This document shows, piece by piece, positions 32,032-41,740 of a DNA stretch of 64,000 nt. Made by a program: the position numbers and the translations under genes. The stretch is from an uncultured Microbacterium sp. (GTDB lineage: Bacteria; Actinomycetota; Actinomycetes; Actinomycetales; Microbacteriaceae), in contig NZ_CAMFHZ010000011.1 in NCBI RefSeq assembly GCF_945952435.1, positions 40,168 through 104,167 of the forward strand, written 5' to 3'. Below the pieces are notes generated by a model. The model ran no database searches. It saw nothing but the letters and a program-made list of their open reading frames with translations, and was not told the origin of the DNA. Numbering within the stretch: the stretch's first letter is position 1; every line of letters starts with the position of its first letter.

Positions 32032-33810
32032 ATGACACCCCGAGCGATCCGGATCCGGCGACGTCGCACCGTCGTCGCCCTCGCCGTGATCCTCGCCGTC
32101 GTCGTCGGATTCTTCGTGCGCCTCGTGGACATCCAAGTGGTCAGCGCCGCGGCGAACGTCAAAGACTCCCGGGAGATCGCCTTCGGGGCGACGACGCCGC
32201 TCGACGGCACGCGGGGCTCCATCGTCGACGCGAACGGCACCGTGCTCGCGCAGAGCCAGACCGTCTACGACCTGCAGATGGATCCGAAGGTCATGAACGG
32301 GATCGAGACGGGCAAGACGCCGCCGAAACTCTCCTGGGCGCAGGCCGCGGACAAGATCGCCGCGATCACCGGGCAGACCGGCGACGAGGTGCGCACGATC
32401 GCCGCGGACGCCCTCGCCGCGGATCCGGACTCGCAGTACGCGCAGATCAAGAAAGGACTGAGCACGGACCAGTTCCTGAAGATCCGTGCTCTCGGGCTCT
32501 CGTACCTGCACTCGGAGCCCCGGAGCATCCGCGTCTATCCGAACGGCGCCGTGGCGGGAAACCTGCTCGGCTTCATCGCCGGCAACGGCGACCGCGAGGG
32601 CATCGAGGAGGCGCAGAACGCGTGCCTCAGCCCCACCAAGGGCTCGGAGAGCTACCTCACCGGCAACGACGGCGTGGTCATCCCCGGCAGCATGACCACG
32701 AAGCCCGCGGTCGACGGCGGCACGGTCAAGCTCACCATCGACACCGAGCTGCAGTGGTACCTCCAGCAGATGATGATGGAGGAGGTCAAGACGCAGGGAG
32801 CCAAGGCGGGCACGGCGACCGTGATCGAGGTGGGCACGGGCAAGATCCGCGCCGCCGCGGAGTATCCCACCGTCGACCCCAACGATCCGGGCGCCTCCGC
32901 CGCGGCGGATCGCGGCTCGCGCGTCTTCAGCACGAGCTTCGAGCCCGGTTCGACGGGCAAGGCGATCACGGCGGCCACCGTGATGCAGGACGCCGGCGCC
33001 ACCGCCGCCACGTCGGTGACCGCGTCGAGCCATGAGGAGTTCCCCAACGGGGCCGTCATCAACGACGCTTTCGAGCACCCCGCCTACGACTACACGCTCG
33101 CGGGAGCGCTCATCGACTCCTCGAACGTCGCCCTGTCGAAGTTCGGCGATCTCGTGACCGACCAGCAGCGCTACGACGAACTCGTGAAGTTCGGGGTCGG
33201 GAAGAAGACCGCGATCGACTTCCCCGGCGAGGCCGACGGCGAGATCCACCCCGTCAAGGACTGGGACTACCAGTCGCACTACACGACGACGTTCGGTCAG
33301 TACTACACCGTCACCGCCCCGCAGATCGGCAGCGTCTATCAGACGATCGCCAACGGGGGTGTGAAGATCCCGCTCTCGCTCGTCGAGTCGTGCACCGCGC
33401 AGGACGGCACGGTCACGGAGAAGGCCGCGCCGAAGCCCGAGCGGATCCTGGACGCGGGTCTCGACGCGCAGCTGAGCCGCATGATCGAGAACGTCGCGGT
33501 GCAGGGCAGTGTCTCGGACTCGATCAAGATCCCCGGCTACCGCGTGGCCGCCAAGACCGGAACGGCGCAGAAGCCGGACCCGACGACGGGCGCCTACAAG
33601 GAGGGGATCTACTTCACCAGCATGGTCGGCTACGCCCCCGCCGACCACCCGCAGTACGTGGTCGTGGTGACGCTCGACGAGCCCACTAGGGTAACCTCGT
33701 CTGCGGCCACCGCACCGGCATGGCAGAAGGCCATGACCCAGGTGCTGAAGACCTACCGCGTGCAGCCGTCCACCGTCCCCATGGAACCGCTGCTCCCCAA
33801 GTTCAAGTGA
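32032..33810 (+). CDS. ftsI: Septal penicillin-binding protein (FtsI, class B transpeptidase)
   Basis: 592 residues. N-terminal membrane anchor (VVALAVILAVVVGFFVRLV), class B dimerisation region, then the transpeptidase. Active-site motifs: SxxK at Ser307-Lys310 (PGSTGKA), SSN at 363-365, KTGT from Lys508. It crosslinks septal peptidoglycan with FtsW. The ATG at 32032 follows GGAGA. There is no PASTA domain at the C-terminus. It is followed by murF after 52 bases; murE, which often lies here, is missing. Confidence 0.96.
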   Translation: MTPRAIRIRRRRTVVALAVILAVVVGFFVRLVDIQVVSAAANVKDSREIAFGATTPLDGTRGSIVDANGTVLAQSQTVYDLQMDPKVMNGIETGKTPPKLSWAQAADKIAAITGQTGDEVRTIAADALAADPDSQYAQIKKGLSTDQFLKIRALGLSYLHSEPRSIRVYPNGAVAGNLLGFIAGNGDREGIEEAQNACLSPTKGSESYLTGNDGVVIPGSMTTKPAVDGGTVKLTIDTELQWYLQQMMMEEVKTQGAKAGTATVIEVGTGKIRAAAEYPTVDPNDPGASAAADRGSRVFSTSFEPGSTGKAITAATVMQDAGATAATSVTASSHEEFPNGAVINDAFEHPAYDYTLAGALIDSSNVALSKFGDLVTDQQRYDELVKFGVGKKTAIDFPGEADGEIHPVKDWDYQSHYTTTFGQYYTVTAPQIGSVYQTIANGGVKIPLSLVESCTAQDGTVTEKAAPKPERILDAGLDAQLSRMIENVAVQGSVSDSIKIPGYRVAAKTGTAQKPDPTTGAYKEGIYFTSMVGYAPADHPQYVVVVTLDEPTRVTSSAATAPAWQKAMTQVLKTYRVQPSTVPMEPLLPKFK

Positions 33811-33862
33811 TGACTGACGTCATCTGACCGGGCGGGCACCGCCCCCGGAGGATCCCCGCATC

Positions 33863-35275
33863 ATGATCGCTCTGTCTCTCGGGGAGGTCGCCGAACTCGT
33901 CGGCGGCACCCTGCATCCCGTCGGGGATCACGATCCGGCCACGATCGTGTCCGGCGTCGTCGACACCGACTCCCGCCAGATGTCGCCCGGCGGCATCTTC
34001 GTCGCCAAGCCCGGCGAGCACACCGACGGACACCGCTTCGTCGGGGCCGCGATCGAACGAGGCGCGGTGCTCGCTCTCGTCGAGCACCTCGTCGACGAGG
34101 AGATCAGCCAGATCGTCGTCGCGGACGTCGTCGAGGCGATCGCCGCTCTCGCCCGCGGTGTCGTGGCGCGGGTCCGCGCGCACGGCGCCCTGCGGATCGT
34201 CGGCGTGACCGGATCCAACGGCAAGACCACGACGAAGAACTTCCTCGCGCGGATCCTGCAGGACGAGGGGGAGACCGTCGCCCCGATCGCCTCCTACAAC
34301 AACGAGGTCGGCGCGCCGCTCACGATGCTGCGGATCACCGACGACACGCGCTTCCTCGTCTGCGAGTTCGGAGCGAGCGCGCCGGGCGAGATCGCCCGCC
34401 TCGCCGGGCTCGTCCATCCGGACGTCGTCATCGAGCTCATGGTCGGACTCGCCCACGCGGGTGGCTTCGGGGGGATCGAGGAGACCGCCCGTGCCAAGGC
34501 CGAGCTCATCGCGGCTGCGGCGGTCCCGGGGACCGCGATCCTCAACGTCGACGACTTCCGGGTGGCGGCCATGCGCGAGGGCGCGGAGGCGCGAGGCCTG
34601 GACGTGATCGGCTTCGGCCAGGGCGACGCCGCGGACGTGCGCGCCTCCGACGTGGACGTCTCGGCCTCTGGCACGACGTGCACCGTGCACGTCGCGGGGG
34701 AGGCGCTGCCGCTGCGCCTCCAGGTGCTCGGCGCGCACCACGTGGGCAACGCCCTCGCCGCGATCGCTGCGACCGGAGCGCTCGGGGTCGCGCCGGCCGA
34801 TGCGATCTCCCGCCTGGAGACCGTGGAGATCGCCGAACGCTGGCGGATGCAGCCGATGGGCGGCGAGTCCGTGCGCATCATCAACGATGCCTACAACGCC
34901 AGCCCCGATTCGATGGCGGCGGCTCTGCGCACGCTCGCGCAGATCACGGGGCCGGGGGAGCGCACCGTCGCCGTGCTGGGCGCGATGAGCGAACTGGGCG
35001 AGTCGGCGGGCGACGAGCACGACCGGATCGGACTGCTCGCCGTGCGCTTGAACATCCAGCGCATCGTGGTCGTGGGCGCCGATGCCCGGCGTCTCTACCT
35101 CGCCGCCGTGGGCGAGGGATCCTGGGACGGCGAGGCAGTGCACCTGCCCGACGCGGACGCCGCCTTCGCGTACCTCCAGGGAGAGTTGCGCGCGGGAGAC
35201 CGGGTGCTCGTGAAGTCCTCCAACTCGGCCGGGCTCCGATTCCTCGGCGATCGTCTGGGAGAATCGTTCTCGTGA
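33863..35275 (+). CDS. murF: UDP-N-acetylmuramoyl-tripeptide-D-alanyl-D-alanine ligase
   Basis: 470 residues. Adds D-Ala-D-Ala to the stem tripeptide. The N-terminal MurF-specific domain (VSGVVDTDSRQMSPGGIFVA) precedes the ATP loop GSNGKTTTKN (117-126), SYNNEVGAPLTM, and the C-terminal INDAYNASPDSM, which distinguish MurF from MurE. ATG at 33863 with GGAGG upstream. The stop overlaps the mraY GTG (GTGA). Two small inverted repeats (33809-33824, 33830-33844) fill the gap after ftsI. Confidence 0.96.
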   Translation: MIALSLGEVAELVGGTLHPVGDHDPATIVSGVVDTDSRQMSPGGIFVAKPGEHTDGHRFVGAAIERGAVLALVEHLVDEEISQIVVADVVEAIAALARGVVARVRAHGALRIVGVTGSNGKTTTKNFLARILQDEGETVAPIASYNNEVGAPLTMLRITDDTRFLVCEFGASAPGEIARLAGLVHPDVVIELMVGLAHAGGFGGIEETARAKAELIAAAAVPGTAILNVDDFRVAAMREGAEARGLDVIGFGQGDAADVRASDVDVSASGTTCTVHVAGEALPLRLQVLGAHHVGNALAAIAATGALGVAPADAISRLETVEIAERWRMQPMGGESVRIINDAYNASPDSMAAALRTLAQITGPGERTVAVLGAMSELGESAGDEHDRIGLLAVRLNIQRIVVVGADARRLYLAAVGEGSWDGEAVHLPDADAAFAYLQGELRAGDRVLVKSSNSAGLRFLGDRLGESFS

Positions 35276-36387
35276 GGTCCCTGCTTACCGCCGCCGCGAT
35301 CTCCCTCGCCTTCACACTCCTGCTGACGCCGGTCTTCCTCCGGTTGTTCCGCCGGTGGGGCTGGGGACAGGTCATCCGCACCCCGGAGAACATCAGCAAC
35401 CCGAGTCACCAAGCCAAGCGCGGCACGCCCACGATGGGCGGCGTCATCTTCATCGTCGGGACGATCGTCGGCTACGGCATCGGCACGTTCACCGGCGGGA
35501 GCTACCCGACCACGTCCGGTCTCCTCGTGATCTGGCTCATGGTCGGCTTCGGCGCCGTGGGCTTCATCGACGACTACATGAAGCTTCGCCAGCAGCGCAG
35601 CCTCGGCCTCTCCGGCTGGCGCAAGATCGTCGGCCAGGTGCTGGTCATGATCCCGTTCGGCATCGTCGGCCTCACCGTCCGCAGCCCCGCCGGCGTGAGC
35701 CCGGCGAGCGGTTTCGTCTCCCTCTTCCGCGACATCCCGGTGCTCTACCTGTTCGCGTTCGGCTTCATCGTGGGCTGGTTGCTGTACCTCGCCTGGATCT
35801 CGGTCATCGGGGTGGCGGTCTCCAACGCGGTGAACCTCACGGACGGCCTGGACGGCCTCGCGGCGGGATGCGCGGTCTTCGTGATCGGCGCCTACAGCCT
35901 CATCTCGTTCTGGCAGTTCAAGCAGTCCTGCTCCGCCGCGGCGCTCGCGCAGGACGCCTCCGCCGGCTGCTACGACGTCGCGCACCCCTTCGACCTCGCG
36001 GTCATCTCCGCGTCGTTCGTCGGTGCGCTCATCGGCTTCCTGTGGTGGAACGCGCCCAAGGCCAAGGTCTTCATGGGCGATGTCGGATCGATGTCCATCG
36101 GCGGTGTGATCGCGGCGCTCGCGATCCTCACCCGCACGGAACTGCTGCTCCTGCTGCTCGCCGGCGTCTTCATCATCGCGCCGGGCTCCGTGATCGTGCA
36201 GCTGACCTACTTCAAGCTCACCCGCGGCAAGCGTCTGTTCCTGCAGAGCCCCTTCCACCACCACCTGGAGATGCGCGGCTGGCTGGAGTCGACCATCGTC
36301 GTGCGGATGTGGATCATCGCCGGTCTGCTCGCCGTGTCGGCCTTCGGCCTGTTCTACGTCGAGTGGCTGGGGCTGACGAACTCATGA
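35272..36387 (+). CDS. mraY: Phospho-N-acetylmuramoyl-pentapeptide transferase
   Basis: 371 residues, about ten transmembrane helices. Makes lipid I by moving phospho-MurNAc-pentapeptide to undecaprenyl phosphate. Seen: HQAKRGTPTMGG, the catalytic aspartates in FIDDYMK and NLTDGLDGLAAG, and the cytosolic SPFHHHLEMRGW. GTG start overlapping the murF stop; the next gene overlaps by ATGA. Confidence 0.97.
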   Translation: MRSLLTAAAISLAFTLLLTPVFLRLFRRWGWGQVIRTPENISNPSHQAKRGTPTMGGVIFIVGTIVGYGIGTFTGGSYPTTSGLLVIWLMVGFGAVGFIDDYMKLRQQRSLGLSGWRKIVGQVLVMIPFGIVGLTVRSPAGVSPASGFVSLFRDIPVLYLFAFGFIVGWLLYLAWISVIGVAVSNAVNLTDGLDGLAAGCAVFVIGAYSLISFWQFKQSCSAAALAQDASAGCYDVAHPFDLAVISASFVGALIGFLWWNAPKAKVFMGDVGSMSIGGVIAALAILTRTELLLLLLAGVFIIAPGSVIVQLTYFKLTRGKRLFLQSPFHHHLEMRGWLESTIVVRMWIIAGLLAVSAFGLFYVEWLGLTNS

Positions 36388-37892
36388 CGCGCGATCTCGA
36401 TGCCCTCACCAGCTGGAGATCCGACTGGCGGGGTCTGAAGGTGGCCGTGCTGGGCCTCTCCGTGACCGGTTTCTCCGTCGCCGACACGCTCACGGAGCTC
36501 GGCGCGGAGGTGCTCGTGCTGTCCGAGAGCGCGAGCGAGGAGTACGAGCGCCTGCTGCCGGTGATCGGGGCGGGGCTGCGCATCGGCGACCTCTCCGAGG
36601 TGCCGGAGGAGCTCATCGCCTTCGCGCCGGACGTGGTCGTCGCCTCGCCCGGGTTCTCCCCGACGCATCCCGTCATCGTGTGGATCCGCGAGACCGGCAT
36701 CGCGCTCTGGGGCGACGTCGAGCTCGCATGGCGCGTGCGGGACAAGGTGGTCCGAGCCGACGGCACGCCCGCCGACTGGATCCTGATCACGGGGACCAAC
36801 GGCAAGACCACGACGACCCAGCTCACGGCGACCATGCTGCTCGCCGGAGGGCTGCGTGCGGCGCCCTGCGGCAACATCGGCGTGCCCGTGCTCGACGCGG
36901 TCCGCGACCCGGAAGGCTTCGACGCGCTCGTCGTCGAGCTCTCCAGCCACCAGCTCTGGTACCTCGGCCTGGCGGATCCCGAGGGACAGCCCGTGCCGTC
37001 GTCGACCGTGTGCCTGAACCTCGCCGACGACCACCTGGTGTGGCATGGCAGTGCGCGCGCGTATCGCGATGCGAAGGCCCTCGTCTATCGCAACACCCGC
37101 GTCGCCTGCGTCTACAACAGGGCGGACGACGAGACCATGCGCATGGTCGAGGAGGCCGAGGTCGTCGAGGGTGCCAGAGCGATCGGATTCGGGCTCGGCA
37201 TCCCCGGCCCGAGCGATCTCGGCGTGGTCGAGGGGATCCTCGCCGATCGCGCCTTCCTCGACGACCGGCGCAACACGGCACTGGAGCTCACGACCATGCA
37301 CGCGCTGGCCGAACACGGCCTGAACGCTCCGCACATCGTGCAGAACATCCTCGCGGCGTCCGCGCTGGCCCGCTCGCTCGGCGTCGAGCCCGCCGCGATC
37401 CGCGATGCGCTGGACGGCTTCCACCTCGACGCGCACCGGATCGAGGTCGTCGCCCGCGCCGGTGGCATCACCTGGGTCGACGACTCCAAGGCCACCAACC
37501 CTCACGCCGCCCAGTCCTCGCTGCAGGCGTTCCCGGGGGCGGTCTGGATCGTCGGCGGCGACCTGAAGGGCGTGGACGTGTCGGATCTCGTCGCGGGGGC
37601 CGGCGCCACGGCGCGCGCCGCGCTGGTGATCGGCGAGGATCGTTCCGCCGTGGTCGAGGCGTTCGCACGACACGCGCCCGGGGTGCCGGTGATCGAGGTC
37701 GTCCCCGGCGACACTGAGGAGGTCATGACCCGCGTGGTCGAACTGGCGGCGGGCATCGCCCGGGACGGGGACACGGTGCTCCTCGCTCCGGCCGCGGCCT
37801 CGTTCGACCAGTTCCGCAGCTACGCGGATCGCGGACACCGCTTCGCCGAGGCGGTGCGGCGATGGATCGATCAGGGCCCGACGCACGAATAG
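36384..37892 (+). CDS. murD: UDP-N-acetylmuramoyl-L-alanine-D-glutamate ligase
   Basis: 502 residues. Adds D-Glu in peptidoglycan precursor synthesis. Seen: an N-terminal Rossmann strand (VAVLGLSVTGFSVADTL), ATP loop GTNGKTTTTQ from residue 137, the ELSSHQL region, and DDSKATNPHA in the C-terminal domain. The start overlaps the mraY stop. It is slightly longer than E. coli MurD, mainly in the middle domain. Confidence 0.96.
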   Translation: MTRDLDALTSWRSDWRGLKVAVLGLSVTGFSVADTLTELGAEVLVLSESASEEYERLLPVIGAGLRIGDLSEVPEELIAFAPDVVVASPGFSPTHPVIVWIRETGIALWGDVELAWRVRDKVVRADGTPADWILITGTNGKTTTTQLTATMLLAGGLRAAPCGNIGVPVLDAVRDPEGFDALVVELSSHQLWYLGLADPEGQPVPSSTVCLNLADDHLVWHGSARAYRDAKALVYRNTRVACVYNRADDETMRMVEEAEVVEGARAIGFGLGIPGPSDLGVVEGILADRAFLDDRRNTALELTTMHALAEHGLNAPHIVQNILAASALARSLGVEPAAIRDALDGFHLDAHRIEVVARAGGITWVDDSKATNPHAAQSSLQAFPGAVWIVGGDLKGVDVSDLVAGAGATARAALVIGEDRSAVVEAFARHAPGVPVIEVVPGDTEEVMTRVVELAAGIARDGDTVLLAPAAASFDQFRSYADRGHRFAEAVRRWIDQGPTHE

Positions 37893-37901
37893 AGGATTCC
37901 G

Positions 37902-39182
37902 GTGACGCAGGTGGCAGCACGCCCGACCGACGGCGCTGAGCCCCGCGTCGACGGCCTCGCGGCCCGCGTGCGGCTGGGGCGGATCTTCACGCCCGTGTCG
38001 ACCGAGTTCGTGCTCATCGCGTCCACCGCGCTGCTGCTCACGATCTTCGGACTCGTGATGATCCTGTCGGCCTCGAGTGCCAACTCGCTCAGCGCCGGCA
38101 AGGGGCCGTACTCGATCGTGCTGACCCAGGCTCTGGTCGCGCTGATCGGCGTCCCCCTCATGTTCCTGATGAGCCGGCTGCCGGTGCGGTTCTACAAGCG
38201 CACGGCCTGGATCGCGCTCATCCTCTCGATCGCGCTGCAGATGCTCGTCTTCACCCCGCTCGGCTTCGCGAACGACGGAAACCGCAACTGGCTGCGCATC
38301 GCGGGGCAGGTCGTGCAGCCGTCGGAGTTCATCAAGCTCGCCCTCGCCGTCTGGACCGGGTTCATCCTGTGGCGCAAGCAGGATCTGCTGGGCCGACGCC
38401 GTCACGTCTACATCCCGCTGATCCCCGTCGCCTTCCTCGCGATCGGCACCGTCTACGCGGGCGACGACCTCGGCACGTCCATGATCCTGTTCCTCATCCT
38501 GCTCGGCGCGCTGTTCTTCTCCGGGGTGAAGCTGCGGATCTTCCTGCTGCCGGTCATGGTGATCGTCGGGGCGGTGCTCGCCTTCGCCCTCACGGACGAC
38601 CGCCGTCGCGCCCTCATCCTCAGCATGTTCAGCGCGCAGAACGACACCAGCTGCTACCACGACCAGTGCTTCCAGCAGGTGCATGCGATCTGGGGCATGG
38701 CGAACGGCGGCATCTTCGGGCTCGGGCTCGGCAACTCGCACGAGAAGTACGCGTGGCTCCCCGCCGCGTCGAGCGACTTCATCTTCGCGATCGTGGGGGA
38801 GGAGCTCGGCCTCATCGGCTGCGTGCTCGTGCTAAGCCTCTTCGTGCTCTTCGCGGTGGCGGTGTTCCGGATGATCCGCAAGTCGGACGATCTCTTCGTC
38901 CGTGTCACCTCCGGGGCGATCGTCGTGTGGATCCTCTCGCAGGCGCTCATCAACATCGGCGTCGTGCTGCGGCTCATCCCCGTGCTCGGCGTCCCACTGC
39001 CGTTCATGTCGCAGGGTGGTACCTCGTTGCTCTCCGCCCTGCTCGCGTGCGGTGTGCTGCTCTCCTTCGCGCGGACGCTCCCGGCTGCGGCCGCGCGACC
39101 GTCCGCACCCGTCCTGGGCGCGCCGCGGGACGCCCGCGCGCCCCGTGGACGTGCAGGCCGGTCGGGTACAGTCGCCCGGTGA
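37902..39182 (+). CDS. ftsW: Septal glycosyltransferase FtsW (SEDS family)
   Basis: 426 residues, ten predicted transmembrane helices. Polymerises lipid II at the septum with FtsI. Seen: GNRNWLRIAGQVVQPSEFIKLA, the GANGGIFGLGLG-like stretch MANGGIFGLGLGNSHEKYAWLP, and LPFMSQGGTSLL near the end. GTG start with GAGGA upstream; GTG at 37911 is an alternative. The C-terminus is Arg/Ala-rich and overlaps murG by four bases. Confidence 0.96.
   Translation: MTQVAARPTDGAEPRVDGLAARVRLGRIFTPVSTEFVLIASTALLLTIFGLVMILSASSANSLSAGKGPYSIVLTQALVALIGVPLMFLMSRLPVRFYKRTAWIALILSIALQMLVFTPLGFANDGNRNWLRIAGQVVQPSEFIKLALAVWTGFILWRKQDLLGRRRHVYIPLIPVAFLAIGTVYAGDDLGTSMILFLILLGALFFSGVKLRIFLLPVMVIVGAVLAFALTDDRRRALILSMFSAQNDTSCYHDQCFQQVHAIWGMANGGIFGLGLGNSHEKYAWLPAASSDFIFAIVGEELGLIGCVLVLSLFVLFAVAVFRMIRKSDDLFVRVTSGAIVVWILSQALINIGVVLRLIPVLGVPLPFMSQGGTSLLSALLACGVLLSFARTLPAAAARPSAPVLGAPRDARAPRGRAGRSGTVAR
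39167..39172 (+). promoter_or_regulatory. Possible internal -10 box (TACAGT) before murG
   Basis: TACAGT, six bases, GTG at 39179. It would give a leaderless murG message from inside the cluster. Because murG is also coupled to ftsW by overlap, this is only suggestive. Confidence 0.35.
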
Positions 39183-40252
39183 CCACGTACCTCCTGGCCG
39201 GCGGCGGCACCGCCGGCCACGTCAATCCGCTGCTCGCCGTCGCCGACGCCCTCCGGGCCCGTGATCCCGAGGCGCAGGTGCTCGTGCTGGGCACCAGGGA
39301 GGGGCTCGAAGCACGCCTCGTCCCTCAGCGCGGCTACGAGCTCCTCACGATCGACAAGGTGCCGTTCCCGCGGCGTCCCGACGCGGCGGCCCTCGCCTTC
39401 CCGGTGCGCTTCCCGCGGGCCGTGCGGACCGTGCGCGAATACCTTCGCGAGCACCACGTCGATGTGGTCATCGGCTTCGGCGGCTATGCGGCCGCCCCGG
39501 CCTACGTCGCGGCGCGGCGCGAGCGGATCCCGTTCGTCGTGCACGAGGCCAACGCGCGGCCCGGCATGGCGAACGTCCTCGGCGCGCGCGGCGCGGCCGC
39601 GGTGGGCGTCACATTCCCCGGCACGCCGCTGCGCGAGGCGCGGGTCGTCGGCATGCCGTTGCGCCGGGAGATCGTCGATCTCGATCGTGCGGCCCTCCGA
39701 GCGGAGGCGGCTGCGGAGTTCGGTCTCGACCCCGCCCGTCCCGTTCTGCTCGTGTTCGGCGGATCGCTCGGTGCCCGCCGCCTGAACGAGGCGATCGCGG
39801 GATCCTGGCAGGATCTCCTCGACGCGGGCTGGCAGATCCTGCACGCCACCGGCGATCGCTCGGACATGGCGGATCCGCACGCACAGGGCTACGCCGTGCG
39901 GCGGTACCTGGACCGGATGGACCTCGCTTTCGCCCTGGCCGACGTCGTGCTCGCCCGTTCGGGGGCCGCCACGGTCAGCGAGATCAGCGCCCTCGGCATC
40001 CCCGCGATCTACGTCCCCTACGCGGTAGGCAACGGCGAGCAGCGTCTGAACGCGGCCGCGGCGGTCGAGGGCGGTGCCGCCCGCCTGATCCCCGACGGGG
40101 ACCTGGATCCCGACCGCATCCGCGACGAGGTCGTCCCGCTGCTGCAGGATGCGGCCGCCCTCGAGGCGATGACGCGCGCCGCCGCGCGGGTCGGATCCCG
40201 CACCGGTGCGGAGGACCTCATCGCGCTCGCCGACGAGGCGCTCGCGCGCTGA
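39179..40252 (+). CDS. murG: UDP-GlcNAc:lipid I N-acetylglucosaminyltransferase
   Basis: 357 residues. GT-B glycosyltransferase that turns lipid I into lipid II at the inner membrane face. Seen: the N-terminal LLAGGGTAGHVNP glycine loop, the second loop VFGGSLGARRLNEA, and ARSGAATVSEISALG, which binds UDP-GlcNAc. GTG start overlapping the ftsW stop. Confidence 0.97.
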   Translation: MTTYLLAGGGTAGHVNPLLAVADALRARDPEAQVLVLGTREGLEARLVPQRGYELLTIDKVPFPRRPDAAALAFPVRFPRAVRTVREYLREHHVDVVIGFGGYAAAPAYVAARRERIPFVVHEANARPGMANVLGARGAAAVGVTFPGTPLREARVVGMPLRREIVDLDRAALRAEAAAEFGLDPARPVLLVFGGSLGARRLNEAIAGSWQDLLDAGWQILHATGDRSDMADPHAQGYAVRRYLDRMDLAFALADVVLARSGAATVSEISALGIPAIYVPYAVGNGEQRLNAAAAVEGGAARLIPDGDLDPDRIRDEVVPLLQDAAALEAMTRAAARVGSRTGAEDLIALADEALAR

Positions 40253-40301
40253 TCCGGGGTCGGCCCCGGCGAGCCAGGCCCGAGGGCCCACGGGGCCGAC
40301 T

Positions 40302-40307
40302 TAGGAT
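40302..40307 (+). promoter_or_regulatory. -10 box (TAGGAT) before murC
   Basis: TAGGAT lies 31 bases before the murC ATG, in the first non-overlapping gap after murG. It is a possible internal promoter for murC-ftsQ. Confidence 0.45.
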
Positions 40308-40337
40308 TGTCACGCCCGTCAAGGACGAAAGAACACG

Positions 40338-41738
40338 ATGATCAGACCCGACCTCTCGCTGCCCCTTCCCGAGGACATCTCGGCCGCGCACTTCATCGGC
40401 ATCGGTGGATCCGGCATGTCGGGACTCGCGCAGATGTTCCTCGACGCGGGCATCCGCGTCTCCGGCAGCGACCGCGCGGACAGCGCGAACCTGCAGGCGC
40501 TCGCCGCCCGCGGCGCGGACGTGCACGTCGGCCACGACGCAGCGAACCTCGGCGATGCGGACACCGTCGTGCACACCGGTGCGATCTGGCCGGAGAACCC
40601 CGAGTTCGTGCTCGCGAGGGAACGCGGGCTGTCCGTGATCCACCGCTCGCAGGCGCTGCACTGGCTCATCGGCGGGCGCCCGCTCGTCTCGGTCGCCGGC
40701 GCGCACGGCAAGACGACCTCGACCGGCATGATCGTCACGGCGCTGCTCGAACTCGGAGCGCATCCGAACTTCGTCAACGGCGGCGTCATCGAACAGCTCG
40801 GCGTCTCGAGCTCCTCGGGAACCGACGACCTGTTCGTCATCGAGGCCGACGAGTCCGACGGCACCTTCCTGCTCTACGACACCGCGGTGGCGCTCATCAC
40901 GAACGTCGACCCCGATCATCTCGATCACTACGGCTCGGACGAGGCCTTCCACGATGCCTTCGTGAGGTTCGCGAACGAGGCGAGGGACGCCGTCGTGATC
41001 TCGAGCGACGATCCCGGGGCGCTGCGTGTGCGCGCCGGTATCACCCACCCCCACGTGCTCTCCTTCGGCGTCGCCGAGGACGCGGACCTCCGGGTGACGG
41101 ACGTCGTCACCGACGGGCCGGTTGCGGCGACGCTCGCCTTCGGCGGCGAGACCGCACGCATGCGCCTGGCCGTGCCCGGCGTGCACAACGCGATCAATGC
41201 GGCGGGCGCCGTCGCGGTGCTGCTCACGCTCGGCTACACGCTCGGCGACGCCGCGCGTGCGGTCGAGGGCTTCGCGGGGACGGTGCGCCGGCTCGAACTG
41301 CACGGCACCGAGCGCGGCGTGCGCGTCTTCGACGACTACTCGCATCATCCGACCGAGGTGCGCGCGGCGCTCGAGGCGATGCGCACGCTCTCCGGATCCG
41401 GGCGCATCATCGCGATCCAGCAGCCGCACACCTATTCGCGCACCCAGCACATGTACCGCGAGTTCGCGGAGGTGCTGGAGACTTTCGCCGACCACACGGT
41501 CATGCTCGACGTGTACGGAGCGCGGGAGGACCCCGTGCCCGGAGTGACCGGCGAGCTCGTGAGCGGCGCGTTCACGGACGCCGCCCACGTGCACTACGTG
41601 CCGGACTGGCAGGAGGCCGCGGAATACACGGCCGGCGTGGCGAGGGAGGGCGACGTCGTCGTGACGCTCGGCTGCGGCAACGTCTACCAGATCATCCCGC
41701 AGGTGCTCGAGGCGCTGCGCACGACCACCGAGGGCTGA
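40338..41738 (+). CDS. murC: UDP-N-acetylmuramate-L-alanine ligase
   Basis: 466 residues. Adds L-Ala to UDP-MurNAc. Seen: [17 protein letters not shown] loop [12 protein letters not shown], the [10 protein letters not shown] acidic motif and [10 protein letters not shown] in the C-terminal domain, all diagnostic of MurC. ATG at 40338; the ribosome binding site AAGGACGAAAG is rather distant. It is followed by ftsQ two bases after the stop. Confidence 0.97.
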   Translation: MIRPDLSLPLPEDISAAHFIGIGGSGMSGLAQMFLDAGIRVSGSDRADSANLQALAARGADVHVGHDAANLGDADTVVHTGAIWPENPEFVLARERGLSVIHRSQALHWLIGGRPLVSVAGAHGKTTSTGMIVTALLELGAHPNFVNGGVIEQLGVSSSSGTDDLFVIEADESDGTFLLYDTAVALITNVDPDHLDHYGSDEAFHDAFVRFANEARDAVVISSDDPGALRVRAGITHPHVLSFGVAEDADLRVTDVVTDGPVAATLAFGGETARMRLAVPGVHNAINAAGAVAVLLTLGYTLGDAARAVEGFAGTVRRLELHGTERGVRVFDDYSHHPTEVRAALEAMRTLSGSGRIIAIQQPHTYSRTQHMYREFAEVLETFADHTVMLDVYGAREDPVPGVTGELVSGAFTDAAHVHYVPDWQEAAEYTAGVAREGDVVVTLGCGNVYQIIPQVLEALRTTTEG

Positions 41739-41740
41739 GC

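Noticed and set aside
33809..33824. GATGAC-TGAC-GTCATC palindrome after ftsI as a terminator
   Set aside because: The six-base stem is too short and it lies inside a continuous cluster; noted only as a possible scar.
33863..35275. Reading this ligase as MurE
   Set aside because: The INDAYNASPDSM and SYNNEVGAPLTM motifs and the N-terminal domain are MurF-specific; no MurE substrate motif is present.
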